Shown in pieces: positions 16,884 to 24,960 of a stretch of 37,539 bases of DNA. Below the pieces are notes generated by a model. That model was given only the letters and a program-made list of their open reading frames with translations, ran no database searches and was not told the DNA's origin. Both the position numbers and the translations under genes were made by a program. Every line of letters begins with the position of its first letter. Within the stretch, counting starts at the first letter, position 1. Source of the stretch: Proteobacteria bacterium UBA4656 (lineage in GTDB: Bacteria; Pseudomonadota; Gammaproteobacteria; Xanthomonadales; Ahniellaceae); contig DHLY01000013.1 in assembly GCA_002405525.1 (NCBI GenBank), positions 12,421 through 49,959 of the forward strand, written 5' to 3'.

Positions 16884-19355
16884 ATGAATGCCGCCGCCAA
16901 GCTGGCGCTGGTCGCGGTCCTTGGACTGCAGGTGCCGCATGCAGAAGCCCTGCAGACCTTCTGCGTCGATACGGCCCTCGAGTTGACCGCCGCCATTGCC
17001 GCAGCCGACGACGACGATGTCGAGATCCGGATCGCGGTCGGGACCTACAACGTGGCCGGGTCCTGCCTCGACGGCAGCAACAACTGCGTGATCGACGACC
17101 ACGACATCAAGCTGGTTGGCGGCTATTCCAGCACGTGCGCGGCGGTCAGCAGCCAGAACCCGGCGTCCACGGTACTGACGCTTCCAGGCGGCTCCATGCG
17201 CTTCGGGCGCACCAATGCGCCGCTGTTCGGTGATCTCACGTTGTCGCGCCTGTCGATCCGCAGCACGCCACTGGTTTCCGTGCGGCTGGAGAACGACACG
17301 TCCGCCAACTACTCGCTCGAGATGAACCGGGTCTGGTTCGACCAGGCGCCACTACAGGTGCAAGACGTCGATCGCGTGTTCGCCGAGAACAATCTGCACA
17401 CCCGCGCCAACACCGCGAACCTCGCGCACGCGATGGAGCTCAACAACGTCGATCGGTTCACCATCCGCAACAACACCTACGCCGACAACGCCGGCTCGGG
17501 CCTGTACGTGCCGAACGGCGAAGGCCTGATCATCAACAACATCTTCCGCAATCACGCCGGCCCGTGGGACCTGCGCGTGATCGGCAGCGATGCCTTCGAC
17601 AGCCTCGATGTCGTGGTCAAGAACAACGTCTATGCGAGCGGCCGACTCGACGTGTTGGGCATATGGGGCTACGTCCCCAGCGGCCAGCAGAGTGTCGACC
17701 CGCTTTTCGTCAACCCGGCGGCGCTCGATTATCGGATCTCGAACACGTCGCCGGTGATCAACACCGGACTGCCCTACGGCTCGCCCGGCGCAGGCGCCGA
17801 CCATGACGGCGGCACGCGCTGGACCGGTCAGGCGCCCGACCGTGGCGCCTACGAATCCTCGATCGGCAGCACCGCCACCACCCTGGTGGTGACCAACACG
17901 CTCGACAGCGGGCCCGGCTCGCTGCGCCAGGCGATCATCGACGCCAACGGCAGCCCGAACGTCAACCGCATCGAGTTCGCCATCGGCAGCAGTTGCGGAC
18001 CGCGCGTGATCACGCTCGCGACCGCGTTGCCCGACATCACCGGCCCCGTCGTGATCGACGGTTACACCCAGCCCGGCGCGTCCCGCAACACCCAGGCCGT
18101 CGGCAGCAATGCCGCGCGCTGCATCATCCTCGATGGCAGCAACGCAAACGGCGCGCCGAGCACGGTCGCGGCGGTCGTGGTCGACACCGGCAGCGATGCC
18201 GCGGTCACCATCGATGGCCTCGCCTTCGGCGGATTTTCGCTGTATGCCGTCAACTTCATCGATGGCGAAGGCCACAGTGTGCGCGGCTCGCAGTTCGGTG
18301 GGACGGTCGGCAGCCTCACCCTCGTGCCGAACGTCAACGGCCTGCAGATCGGTGACGTGACCGGTGCCGAGATCGGGCTTCGCTTCAATCGCAATGACCC
18401 GAGCGCCACATACGGGGCGCGGAACGTGTTCGCCGACAGCACCGATGGTGGGATCGTCGTCAGTGCCTCGGCGACCGGGACCGTGATCGGCGACAACTAC
18501 ATCGGCATCGGTCCGAATGGCAGCAATGCCGGCACAGGCAATCGCGACGGCATCCGCGTGCTGGGCCTGTCGACCGAGATCCGGGGTGCCGTGATCAGCA
18601 ACAACGACCGCCACGGCATCTTCATCACCAGCGCCAGCGCGAGCGGCACCGAGGCCAGCGAAAACCGGATCGGAGTGCCGATCATCTGCGTGCTCGACTG
18701 CAGCGGCTATGGCAACGGCGAGGATGGCGTGCGCATCGACGGCGGCGCAGCACGCAACCGCGTGTTCGGCAACACCGTCGCCTACAACGGCGACGACGGC
18801 ATCGTGATCACCAATTCGATCCACAACACCCTGTACGAGAACGCAATCTACGAAAACGGTGAGCAGCCCATCGACCTCGGCGACAACGGCACCAGCGCCA
18901 ACGGCAACAACTCCGGGCCGACCCCGCCCGGCGCCGGCAACAACGGGCAGAACCGACCGGCCGTGAGCAGTGCAGAAGGCACGGCCAACCAGGGCATCGC
19001 CCGCGGTACGCTGGGCAGCCGCAACGGCCAGTACCGGATCGATTTCTACGGCGCCGACACCTGTCCGCTGCCCTTCCCGACGCCGTCTGCGTCAGGCAGC
19101 CCAAGGGTCTGGCTGGGCGCTGGGGTGGTCGAGATCACCAATGGCACGGCGACCACGGACGGCAGCGTTGCGTTCGAGATCCCGATCTCGACCCGCCCGC
19201 CGAGCGCGTACTTCACCAGCGACCGATTGGTCATGGCCACGGCAACACGGCTCAACGTCCTGGGTCCGACGCTGACGATCGAGCAGGGTACATCGGAGCT
19301 TTCCGGATGCGCTCGATACGACGCGCTGCTGTTCGCCGACGGCTTCGAGCCCTGA
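16884..19355 (+). CDS. Secreted parallel beta-helix protein with CSLREA-type domain and C-terminal DGFE motif
   Basis: This 823-residue exported protein has signal peptide MNAAAKLALVAVLGLQVPHA. Its mature N-terminus TFCVDTALELTAAIAAADDD matches that of the protein at 11728-14184. Beta-helix turns follow (FTIRNNTYADNAGSG, LIINNIFRNH, DVVVKNNVYASG), then a CSLREA-type block at about 332-400 (VVTNTLDSGPGSLRQAIIDA and VVIDGYTQPG), then a second helix with N-x-I turns (RNRVFGNTVAYNGDDGIVI). The end is YDALLFADGFEP. Paired cysteines early (GSCLDGSNNC) suggest an exported disulfide. There is no catalytic motif. The ATG at 16884 is the only start that gives a signal peptide; the open frame upstream has no coding character. 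It heads a plus-strand run of secreted-protein genes. A surface or binding role is inferred from fold only. Confidence 0.88.
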   Translation: MNAAAKLALVAVLGLQVPHAEALQTFCVDTALELTAAIAAADDDDVEIRIAVGTYNVAGSCLDGSNNCVIDDHDIKLVGGYSSTCAAVSSQNPASTVLTLPGGSMRFGRTNAPLFGDLTLSRLSIRSTPLVSVRLENDTSANYSLEMNRVWFDQAPLQVQDVDRVFAENNLHTRANTANLAHAMELNNVDRFTIRNNTYADNAGSGLYVPNGEGLIINNIFRNHAGPWDLRVIGSDAFDSLDVVVKNNVYASGRLDVLGIWGYVPSGQQSVDPLFVNPAALDYRISNTSPVINTGLPYGSPGAGADHDGGTRWTGQAPDRGAYESSIGSTATTLVVTNTLDSGPGSLRQAIIDANGSPNVNRIEFAIGSSCGPRVITLATALPDITGPVVIDGYTQPGASRNTQAVGSNAARCIILDGSNANGAPSTVAAVVVDTGSDAAVTIDGLAFGGFSLYAVNFIDGEGHSVRGSQFGGTVGSLTLVPNVNGLQIGDVTGAEIGLRFNRNDPSATYGARNVFADSTDGGIVVSASATGTVIGDNYIGIGPNGSNAGTGNRDGIRVLGLSTEIRGAVISNNDRHGIFITSASASGTEASENRIGVPIICVLDCSGYGNGEDGVRIDGGAARNRVFGNTVAYNGDDGIVITNSIHNTLYENAIYENGEQPIDLGDNGTSANGNNSGPTPPGAGNNGQNRPAVSSAEGTANQGIARGTLGSRNGQYRIDFYGADTCPLPFPTPSASGSPRVWLGAGVVEITNGTATTDGSVAFEIPISTRPPSAYFTSDRLVMATATRLNVLGPTLTIEQGTSELSGCARYDALLFADGFEP

Positions 19356-19390
19356 GGCACCCATCGCCGGCGGCGACCGTGCACCGAAGT

Positions 19391-19417
19391 GTTCGGTCCG
19401 GCGCCGCCGGTGCATTC
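19391..19417 (+). promoter_or_regulatory. Shared bipartite upstream element, GTTCG-N16-GCATTC
   Basis: GTTCG (19391-19395), 16 bases, GCATTC (19412-19417), 39 bases before the ATG at 19457. GCATTCCAT matches the copy at 22722-22730 exactly. Its position after the preceding stop codon gives this gene its own start of transcription. Confidence 0.6.
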
Positions 19418-19456
19418 CATGGAGGAGCGGCGATCTCGCCCTTTCGAGTCCCTGCC

Positions 19457-21037
19457 ATGAAGCGCTGCCTTGCCCTGCTGCTGCTGGTCCTGCCGTCGAT
19501 GGCGGTGGCCGACACCTTCACCGTCACCACCACCGCCGACACCGGGCCGGGCTCGTTGCGGCAGGCGATCGCCGACAGCAACGCCAACGGGGCCACGGTC
19601 GCCGACGAGATCGTGTTCGCGATCCCCGGCACCGGCCCGCACGTGATCAGCGTGGCCTCGTCGCTGCCCATGATCACCGGGCTGGTGACGATCGACGGCA
19701 CCACCCAGCCGGGCTGGGTGGCCAACACCAACACGCCGGACCAGGGTGGGCTCAATGGCAACCTTGCGATCGAGCTCAGCAGCTCGCAGACGACGGCCAA
19801 CACGATCGGGCTGCTGATCGCCGCGGGCACGACGCTCGGCACGCACACCGTGCGCGGCATCGCGATCACCCGCTTTGCACGCGCGATCAGCGCCTCCGGT
19901 TCCGCGGGTCTGGTCGTGGAAGGCTGCCATATCGGTGCCGACGTCTCGGGCACGAACGTGCCGTCCGTGATGGCGGTGGGCCTCTCGCTGGCCGAAGGAG
20001 GGGCGTCGGTCGTCGGTCCGGTCCGCATCGGCGGCTTGCTGCCTGTGCAACGCAACCTGCTGGCCGGCAGCAGCGGGACGACGGGCACGGGCGTCGCCAT
20101 CATTGCCAGCGGCTTCGAAGCGACCGGTTCCCTCCTTGTCCAGGGCAATCTGATCGGCACCGACCGCACGGGCACCGCGGCCCGGGGCTGGCGCATCGGC
20201 GTCAGCGTCGCCGGCTACTCGATCGGACAGGAGAATCCCGCCGGCGTGGTGGTCGGCGGCAACACGCCTGCCGCGCGGAACCTGATTTCCGGCAACCGCG
20301 AGACCGCAGTGGGCATTGGCAGCGGGGCCCTTTCGATCGGCCCGCACCGCGTCACGGTGCAGGGCAACTGGATCGGCACCGACGTCGGCGGGCTGGCCGC
20401 GCTGCCCAACGGGACTACCGCCGCCACGCATGCGGCGATCCTGCGCACCCAGAGCACCAGCGGGCCGTTTCGCAGCCTCATCGGCGGCACCGGCCCGGGC
20501 GAAGGCAACCGCATCGCCTTCAACAATGCGGCTGCCGTGCGCGTCAGCGGCGTCGGCGTGCAGGCGGAGCAGGGCACGCTGGAGGTGGTGGGCAACGAGA
20601 TCCGCGACAACGCGGGGCTCGGCATCGATCTGTTCAGCATCGCACGCGCCAACGACCCGGGCGATGCCGACAACGGCCCCAACCGCGCCCTCAACTGGCC
20701 GGAGATCGTCGGCGGCACGCGCTTGGGCCCGGGGCAGTTCGAGCTCACCTTCCGCCAGGACACCCTGCCCGCCAACGCGACCTTCCCGATCACGGTGCGC
20801 TTCTACCGCTCAAACCTCGGGCGCAACGAAGGCGCGGCCGAACTCGGCCAGGCGACCGTCAGCACCGCGCAGGCGCAGACCGTGCTGCCGGTGGCGTTGA
20901 ACCTGCCGCCGGCGCAGGTCGGCGCGGTGGTCTACATCACTGCACTGGCCATCGATGCGGCCGGCAACACCAGCGAGTTCTCCGACCCGATCGACTTCGA
21001 CCAGGTCTTCCGCGACGGTTTCGAGCCACCGCCGTGA
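19457..21037 (+). CDS. Secreted CSLREA/beta-helix protein with C-terminal DGFE motif
   Basis: The product has 526 residues, with signal peptide MKRCLALLLLVLPSMAVA followed at once by the CSLREA-type block (TFTVTTTADTGPGSLRQAIA, IPGTGPHVISVASSLPMITG, VTIDGTTQPGW). It is thus a shorter relative of the two larger proteins, without their N-terminal helix half. Repeated N-L-I-S-G-N and W-I-G-T-D turns (ARNLISGNRETAV, VQGNWIGTDVGG) mark a parallel beta-helix. A Big/fibronectin-like end (ITALAIDAAGNTSEFSD) precedes the final FDQVFRDGFEPPP. The start is set by the signal peptide. Part of this gene type (IPGTGPHV to GWVAN) recurs as debris at 22317-22445. Function is unknown; a cell-surface or secreted binding protein is most likely. 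Confidence 0.88.
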   Translation: MKRCLALLLLVLPSMAVADTFTVTTTADTGPGSLRQAIADSNANGATVADEIVFAIPGTGPHVISVASSLPMITGLVTIDGTTQPGWVANTNTPDQGGLNGNLAIELSSSQTTANTIGLLIAAGTTLGTHTVRGIAITRFARAISASGSAGLVVEGCHIGADVSGTNVPSVMAVGLSLAEGGASVVGPVRIGGLLPVQRNLLAGSSGTTGTGVAIIASGFEATGSLLVQGNLIGTDRTGTAARGWRIGVSVAGYSIGQENPAGVVVGGNTPAARNLISGNRETAVGIGSGALSIGPHRVTVQGNWIGTDVGGLAALPNGTTAATHAAILRTQSTSGPFRSLIGGTGPGEGNRIAFNNAAAVRVSGVGVQAEQGTLEVVGNEIRDNAGLGIDLFSIARANDPGDADNGPNRALNWPEIVGGTRLGPGQFELTFRQDTLPANATFPITVRFYRSNLGRNEGAAELGQATVSTAQAQTVLPVALNLPPAQVGAVVYITALAIDAAGNTSEFSDPIDFDQVFRDGFEPPP

Positions 21038-21115
21038 CACCGGTCCCGGGGCCGCGGGAACTTCCGCGCCCCGTCCGCGATCCAGAAAGACTCTGGCCAG
21101 GAGCGACGAACCAGC

Positions 21116-21724
21116 ATGTCCCTGCGTGCCCTGTTGCTGCCCCTGGTCTTGCTTGGCCCGTCCCCGGCATTCGCCGCCGAACCGGCGAAAGACTGCGCGC
21201 ACGATCGCGATACCCTGCTCGCACTCGACTACGACGCCTTCGACCAGAATCCCGAGGGTGGGTGGCGACCCCTCGGGGCCGATCCGGCGTGTTATGCGAC
21301 TGCCGCGGCCCTGATCGCCGCCTACCGCGACCGCCATACCGCGAGCCTGGACCCGGGTCAGCAACGCATCCTCCACTGGCACGAGGGTCAGCTGCGCGCC
21401 GGCGACGGCGAGCGGGCCGCTGCGATCACGCTGTTTGAAGCCGCGCGCGACGATGGCGACCCCGCCTGGAATCTGTACGTCGATGCCACGCTGGCATTCA
21501 TGCGCCACGATCGCGACGCCTTCGACCGCAGCCGGGAGGCGCTCGCCGCGCTGCCCAAGCCGGACGGATGGGACGAAAGCGCGGCCGACATGCAACGCCG
21601 GTTCGGTTTCCGCCCGACCTGGCCGATGAACCTCGACGTGGTCGACCGCATGGCAAGCTGCTTCGATGCCGATTACTTCGCGGCCTACGAGGGCAGGTGC
21701 GGGGGCCCGGCAAGCCCGCGCTGA
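21116..21724 (+). CDS. Small secreted hypothetical protein
   Basis: This 202-residue protein has a clear signal peptide (MSLRALLLPLVLLGPSPAFA-AE). The mature part is mainly helical, with the segments YDAFDQNPEGGWRPL, ILHWHEGQLRAGDGERAA and FGFRPTWPMNLDVVDRM. It has four cysteines (in DCAHD, ACYAT, ASCFD and GRCGG), so two disulfides are possible in the periplasm. The middle region (residues 80-150) has TPR-like spacing of A/L residues, but I cannot assign repeats. I do not recognise a named family. The start at 21116 is preceded by AGGAG. It lies 78 bases after the upstream gene and has no DGFE tail and no GTTCG-N16-CATTC element. Confidence 0.75.
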   Translation: MSLRALLLPLVLLGPSPAFAAEPAKDCAHDRDTLLALDYDAFDQNPEGGWRPLGADPACYATAAALIAAYRDRHTASLDPGQQRILHWHEGQLRAGDGERAAAITLFEAARDDGDPAWNLYVDATLAFMRHDRDAFDRSREALAALPKPDGWDESAADMQRRFGFRPTWPMNLDVVDRMASCFDADYFAAYEGRCGGPASPR

Positions 21725-21891
21725 AACGAACGCCGAAACCGTCCGGTTCATGCCCGGCATCGCTTTTCCGGCCGATGCATCGCGCCCGCGCCATCCGTGG
21801 ATTCAACAAGCAAGCGCAGAAGCGGTCGCTGGCAGAGCGCGACAACGCCTTCGGTCCTGCGATTGCGCATCCCGCGCGCGATCGTGTCTTC

Positions 21892-22359
21892 ATGAACCTG
21901 CGTATTTCCGCCGTCGTTCTGTCCTGCGTCCTCGGGGCCGGTTGTGCGACGGCCCCGGGCCGGTCCGCGGCGCCGGCCGTCACCGCGGTCCCCGCCAACG
22001 ACCAGCGCTACGCCGTCGCCTGGCAGCAGGACGCGGTCGAGTACGAGGCCACCGCGCGCAGCGTCTACGTCGGTGCGCGCCGTGCGCTCGCCCCGGTGGT
22101 GCAGTGGCAGCAGGCGTTGTCCGCACCTGACGAGGAAGCGCGCGCCGCGGGGGCGAACCAGATCGGCGCGTGGAATGCGATGCCGATGGCCGAGCGGCTC
22201 GGCAACGATGAAGGCCAGCCGCTGGCGATCATCCTCGACGCCGACGAGACCGCGCTCGACAACTCGCCCTGCCAGGCGCGGCGGATCGACGTCGACGGCT
22301 TCCACGAGCCGGAATCGTGGTCGGCCTGTTCGACATCCCCGGCACCGGCCCGCACGTGA
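21892..22359 (+). pseudogene. Truncated duplicate of the class C acid phosphatase gene
   Basis: This is a 5' copy of the phosphatase gene at 24043-24960. It has its own lipoprotein signal (VVLSCVLGAGCATAPG, lipobox GAGC). From residue 27 it is nearly the same protein, up to the first catalytic motif LDADETALDNS and EPESWSA, where it breaks. The frame ends after a few unrelated residues (CSTSPAPART). The second aspartate motif GDNLGDF and the C-terminal half are missing, so it cannot be an active phosphatase. Bases 22008-22270 are identical to 24159-24421. The upstream region also resembles that of the intact gene, but the TACAAT -10-like hexamer there reads TGCGAT here. At about 22317-22330 the sequence switches into beta-helix gene debris. 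Confidence 0.85.
22008..22270 (+). repeat. 263-base exact direct copy of 24159-24421
   Basis: The truncated and intact acid phosphatase genes are identical over this stretch, with scattered differences on either side. The two copies are 2151 bases apart in the same orientation, flanking the propeller gene at 22763-23953, so recombination between them would delete it. Confidence 0.9.
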
Positions 22360-22689
22360 CCAGCGTGGCCTCGCCGCTGCCGCGGATTACGAGCCTCGTC
22401 ACCATCGACGGCACTACCCAGTCGGGCTGGGTGGCCAACAGCGCCAGGGCAGCTGCGTCGTGACGATCAGCAGCGGCACCGCGAGTGCGCACGGATCGGG
22501 GCCCTTCAGAGTACTGATGACGACCAGCGATTCCGCCTTCTTCAACCCGCTGCGGCGGATCGCGGCCACCGCAACGCGCATGGCCGGCCCCATTGCCAGC
22601 GGCGTGCCGCGCGGCACCTCCCAGGTCGGCTCCCGCGTGAGCGGCCGGGTCGGCTGTCCAAGGACGGCTTCGAGGCCGCCACGTCCTGA
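22317..22689 (+). pseudogene. Debris of a fourth CSLREA/beta-helix gene with a DGFE tail
   Basis: Three short frames spell pieces of this protein type in the right order. In frame from 22317: DIPGTGPHVTSVASPLPRI and VTIDGTTQSGWVAN, close to the protein at 19457 (about 110 bases with high nucleotide identity to 19620-19730). In the next frame: TISSGTASAHG and IAATATRMAGPIASG, resembling the C-terminal domain that precedes the tail. In a third frame, 22654-22689: L-S-K-D-G-F-E-A-A-T-S and stop. Most of the helix is gone and at least two frameshifts are needed. It is fused directly to the truncated phosphatase copy. Confidence 0.7.
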
Positions 22690-22700
22690 TGGGCGTGCGC

Positions 22701-22727
22701 GTTCGCTTCCGCCGCGCCCGCGCATTC
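22701..22727 (+). promoter_or_regulatory. Shared bipartite upstream element, GTTCG-N16-GCATTC
   Basis: GTTCG (22701-22705), 16 bases, GCATTC (22722-22727), 35 bases before the ATG at 22763. The downstream gene encodes a propeller, not a beta-helix, so the element follows the DGFE tail rather than gene homology. Confidence 0.6.
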
Positions 22728-22762
22728 CATCCGTCGAGGTCCACCGCTTCCCCGAGGTTGCC

Positions 22763-23953
22763 ATGCGCCTGTCCGCCGTCCTGCTCGCCTTGTGGGCCAC
22801 CGGTTTCGCCGGCGGGAGCCTCGCCCAGTCCAAGGCCTTCGTCAGCGTGAGCTCCTCGGTCGACGGACGGGCGATCCGCATCGTCGACCTGCAGACGATG
22901 ACCGTTGAGGCTTCGATCACCGGTATCGGCGACGAGCCGGGGCGGATGGTCGCCAATGCCGACCGCTCGCGGGTCTACGTGTCGAGCTGGAGCTCGATCA
23001 GCGGCGGGCAGGTGTATGCGATCGACACCGCAACGCGCACCGCCAGCGGCCCGGCGCCGGCAGGCAATGCGCAGAACCGCGCGATCGCGATCAGCCCCGA
23101 CGGGCTGCGCGTGTACACGTTCAAGCGCGAGGTGGTGAGCACCAACGAGACCATCGGCGTCCTGGTCCTCGATGCGCTGACGCTGGCCGAGATCGCCACC
23201 GTGCCCATCACCGGCCCGGGGTGCACCACGAACTTCCGCGACCTGGTGGTGATGCCCGATGGACGCATCGTCGCCGGTATCTGCAACGACGGCCTGCGCA
23301 TCATCGATCCGGTCACCTTCGCGGTGGCGGTGCGCGGTGGCGCGCCCGCCGCGCTGGGCCGGCTGCTGGGCGTCTCGCCCGACGGCAGCGAGATCTACAT
23401 CGGCACGGGTTCCAACGCGATCAACGTGTTCGGCATCACCGGCCTGCGTACCTTCAACGTCGATACCGGTGTGTCAACCGACCTGACCTGGAACGTCCCG
23501 GTTGCGCCCAGCTATCCCGGGTTCACCACCAGCGCCGCGCCCGTGCGGCTGACCGTGGTACCGGTCGTCGGCGGCTTGCCCGGCGATGCAATCTATCTCT
23601 TCAGCTACTTCTCGGCAGGCGCCCCCAACGAGCCGATCGCCTGGGCGCGGGCATCGACCCTCAGCAGCGGCCTGCGCCAGCTCACGCGCTTGGCGGCGGT
23701 GGGCTCGACCGCGGTCATCGGTGTCGGCGAGGACGGGCTGCTGGGGCTCAGTGCGCGTGGGAACAACGTGCGCCGGATCGCGATCGACCCGGGCGCCACG
23801 GATGCGAGCCTGATCACTTCGCAGGGCGCCTTCCTGTCCCTGCCCGGCGTCGGGACCCTGACCGACATCGTGGTGGTAAAGCCGCTGTTCGCCGACGGCT
23901 TCGAGGGCGACGCGGCCGCCGTGCCGTCCGCTCCGGGCGCCGCCACGCGTTGA
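22763..23953 (+). CDS. Secreted YVTN-type beta-propeller protein with DGFE motif
   Basis: The product has 396 residues, with signal peptide MRLSAVLLALWATGFAGGSLA. The repeated blades follow the YVTN/SMP-30-like pattern: AFVSVSSSVDGRAIRIVDLQ, PGRMVANADRSRVYVSSWSS, NRAIAISPDGLRVYTF, VLVLDALTLAEIATVPI and RLLGVSPDGSEIYIGTGS. The end is VVVKPLFADGFEGDAAAV plus 11 more residues, so here the DGFE motif is followed by a longer tail than in its neighbours. Propellers of this type bind ligands or partners outside the cytoplasm; no enzyme residues are recognised. The ATG at 22763 gives the signal peptide and is preceded by a GAGG purine stretch. The gene lies between the two phosphatase copies. Confidence 0.88.
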   Translation: MRLSAVLLALWATGFAGGSLAQSKAFVSVSSSVDGRAIRIVDLQTMTVEASITGIGDEPGRMVANADRSRVYVSSWSSISGGQVYAIDTATRTASGPAPAGNAQNRAIAISPDGLRVYTFKREVVSTNETIGVLVLDALTLAEIATVPITGPGCTTNFRDLVVMPDGRIVAGICNDGLRIIDPVTFAVAVRGGAPAALGRLLGVSPDGSEIYIGTGSNAINVFGITGLRTFNVDTGVSTDLTWNVPVAPSYPGFTTSAAPVRLTVVPVVGGLPGDAIYLFSYFSAGAPNEPIAWARASTLSSGLRQLTRLAAVGSTAVIGVGEDGLLGLSARGNNVRRIAIDPGATDASLITSQGAFLSLPGVGTLTDIVVVKPLFADGFEGDAAAVPSAPGAATR

Positions 23954-24007
23954 TCGGAACAGGACAGTTTCGACGGCGGCGCCGGGCCGCGACACCGCGT
24001 TCGGTCC

Positions 24008-24013
24008 TACAAT
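24008..24013 (+). promoter_or_regulatory. Possible -10 hexamer of the acid phosphatase gene
   Basis: TACAAT lies 29 bases before the ATG at 24043 and matches the sigma-70 -10 consensus at five of six positions. The equivalent position before the truncated copy reads TGCGAT. No clear -35 is visible. Confidence 0.45.
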
Positions 24014-24042
24014 CGCGCTGCCCCCGCGTGATCGTGAACCCT

Positions 24043-24960
24043 ATGACCCTGCGCATGCCCGTCGCCGCCTTTTTTTGCCTGTTCCTCGCCGCCTGCGCCA
24101 CCGCGCCCGGCAAGCCCGCGGCGCCGGCCGTCACCGCGGTCTCCGCCAACGACCAGCTCTACGCCGTCGCCTGGCAGCAGGACGCGGTCGAGTACGAGGC
24201 CACCGCGCGCAGCGTCTACGTCGGTGCGCGCCGTGCGCTCGCCCCGGTGGTGCAGTGGCAGCAGGCGTTGTCCGCACCTGACGAGGAAGCGCGCGCCGCG
24301 GGGGCGAACCAGATCGGCGCGTGGAATGCGATGCCGATGGCCGAGCGGCTCGGCAACGATGAAGGCCAGCCGCTGGCGATCATCCTCGACGCCGACGAGA
24401 CCGCGCTCGACAACTCGCCCTACCAGGCGCGCCGGATCGACGTCGACGGACTTTACGAGCCCGAATCCTGGTCGGCCTGGGTTTCCGAACGCCGCGCGCG
24501 CGCGGTGCCCGGCTCGGTCGAGTTCACCCAATGGGCGGCCGGTGCCGGAATCGCGGTGTTCTACGTCACCAATCGCAGCGCGGCCGACGGCGCCGCCACA
24601 GCCGACAATTTGCGCGCGCTGGGCTTCCCCTTGCCCGAGGGCGGGGAGCGGCTGCTGCTGCTCGACGACGCGCGCGGTTTCGGCAGCGACAAGATCTCGC
24701 GCCGCCGGCTCGTCGACCGCGACCATCGCGTGATCGGCCTGTTCGGCGACAATCTCGGTGATTTCCTCGGCGGGGTAAAGACCGACAACCCCACGCGCAA
24801 GCGCCGCGCCGCGACCTACCGCGACTGGTGGGGCAGCCGCTGGTTCATGCTGCCCAATCCGATGTACGGCTCGTGGGTGGACGCGGCGACGAAGTACTGC
24901 GACGGCGCGGAGAAGGACGACGCCCGCGCCTGCATGCGCCGCAACCTGCGCCGCCAGTGA
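24043..24960 (+). CDS. Class C (e(P4)-like) acid phosphatase lipoprotein
   Basis: This 305-residue HAD-superfamily phosphatase is anchored in the outer membrane. The lipobox LAAC (C18) follows a short hydrophobic signal, then a Pro/Ala tether (20-33). The DDDD signature of class C acid phosphatases is complete: ILDADETALDNS (D116, D118) and GLFGDNLGDF (D236, D240), with FYVTNR (motif II) and K217 in GSDKISRR between. In e(P4) the enzyme dephosphorylates nucleoside monophosphates and NMN outside the cytoplasm, allowing nucleoside uptake; that role is likely but inferred. The start at 24043 gives the lipoprotein signal. The stop overlaps the GTG start of pyrF by four bases (GTGA), so the two pyrimidine-related functions are translationally coupled. 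Confidence 0.93.
   Translation: MTLRMPVAAFFCLFLAACATAPGKPAAPAVTAVSANDQLYAVAWQQDAVEYEATARSVYVGARRALAPVVQWQQALSAPDEEARAAGANQIGAWNAMPMAERLGNDEGQPLAIILDADETALDNSPYQARRIDVDGLYEPESWSAWVSERRARAVPGSVEFTQWAAGAGIAVFYVTNRSAADGAATADNLRALGFPLPEGGERLLLLDDARGFGSDKISRRRLVDRDHRVIGLFGDNLGDFLGGVKTDNPTRKRRAATYRDWWGSRWFMLPNPMYGSWVDAATKYCDGAEKDDARACMRRNLRRQ

Noticed and set aside
21944..22760. One long open frame joining the phosphatase debris region to the propeller gene at 22763
   Set aside because: The translation upstream of 22763 is a patchwork of other genes in the wrong frame; the signal peptide, upstream element and codon use place the real start at 22763.
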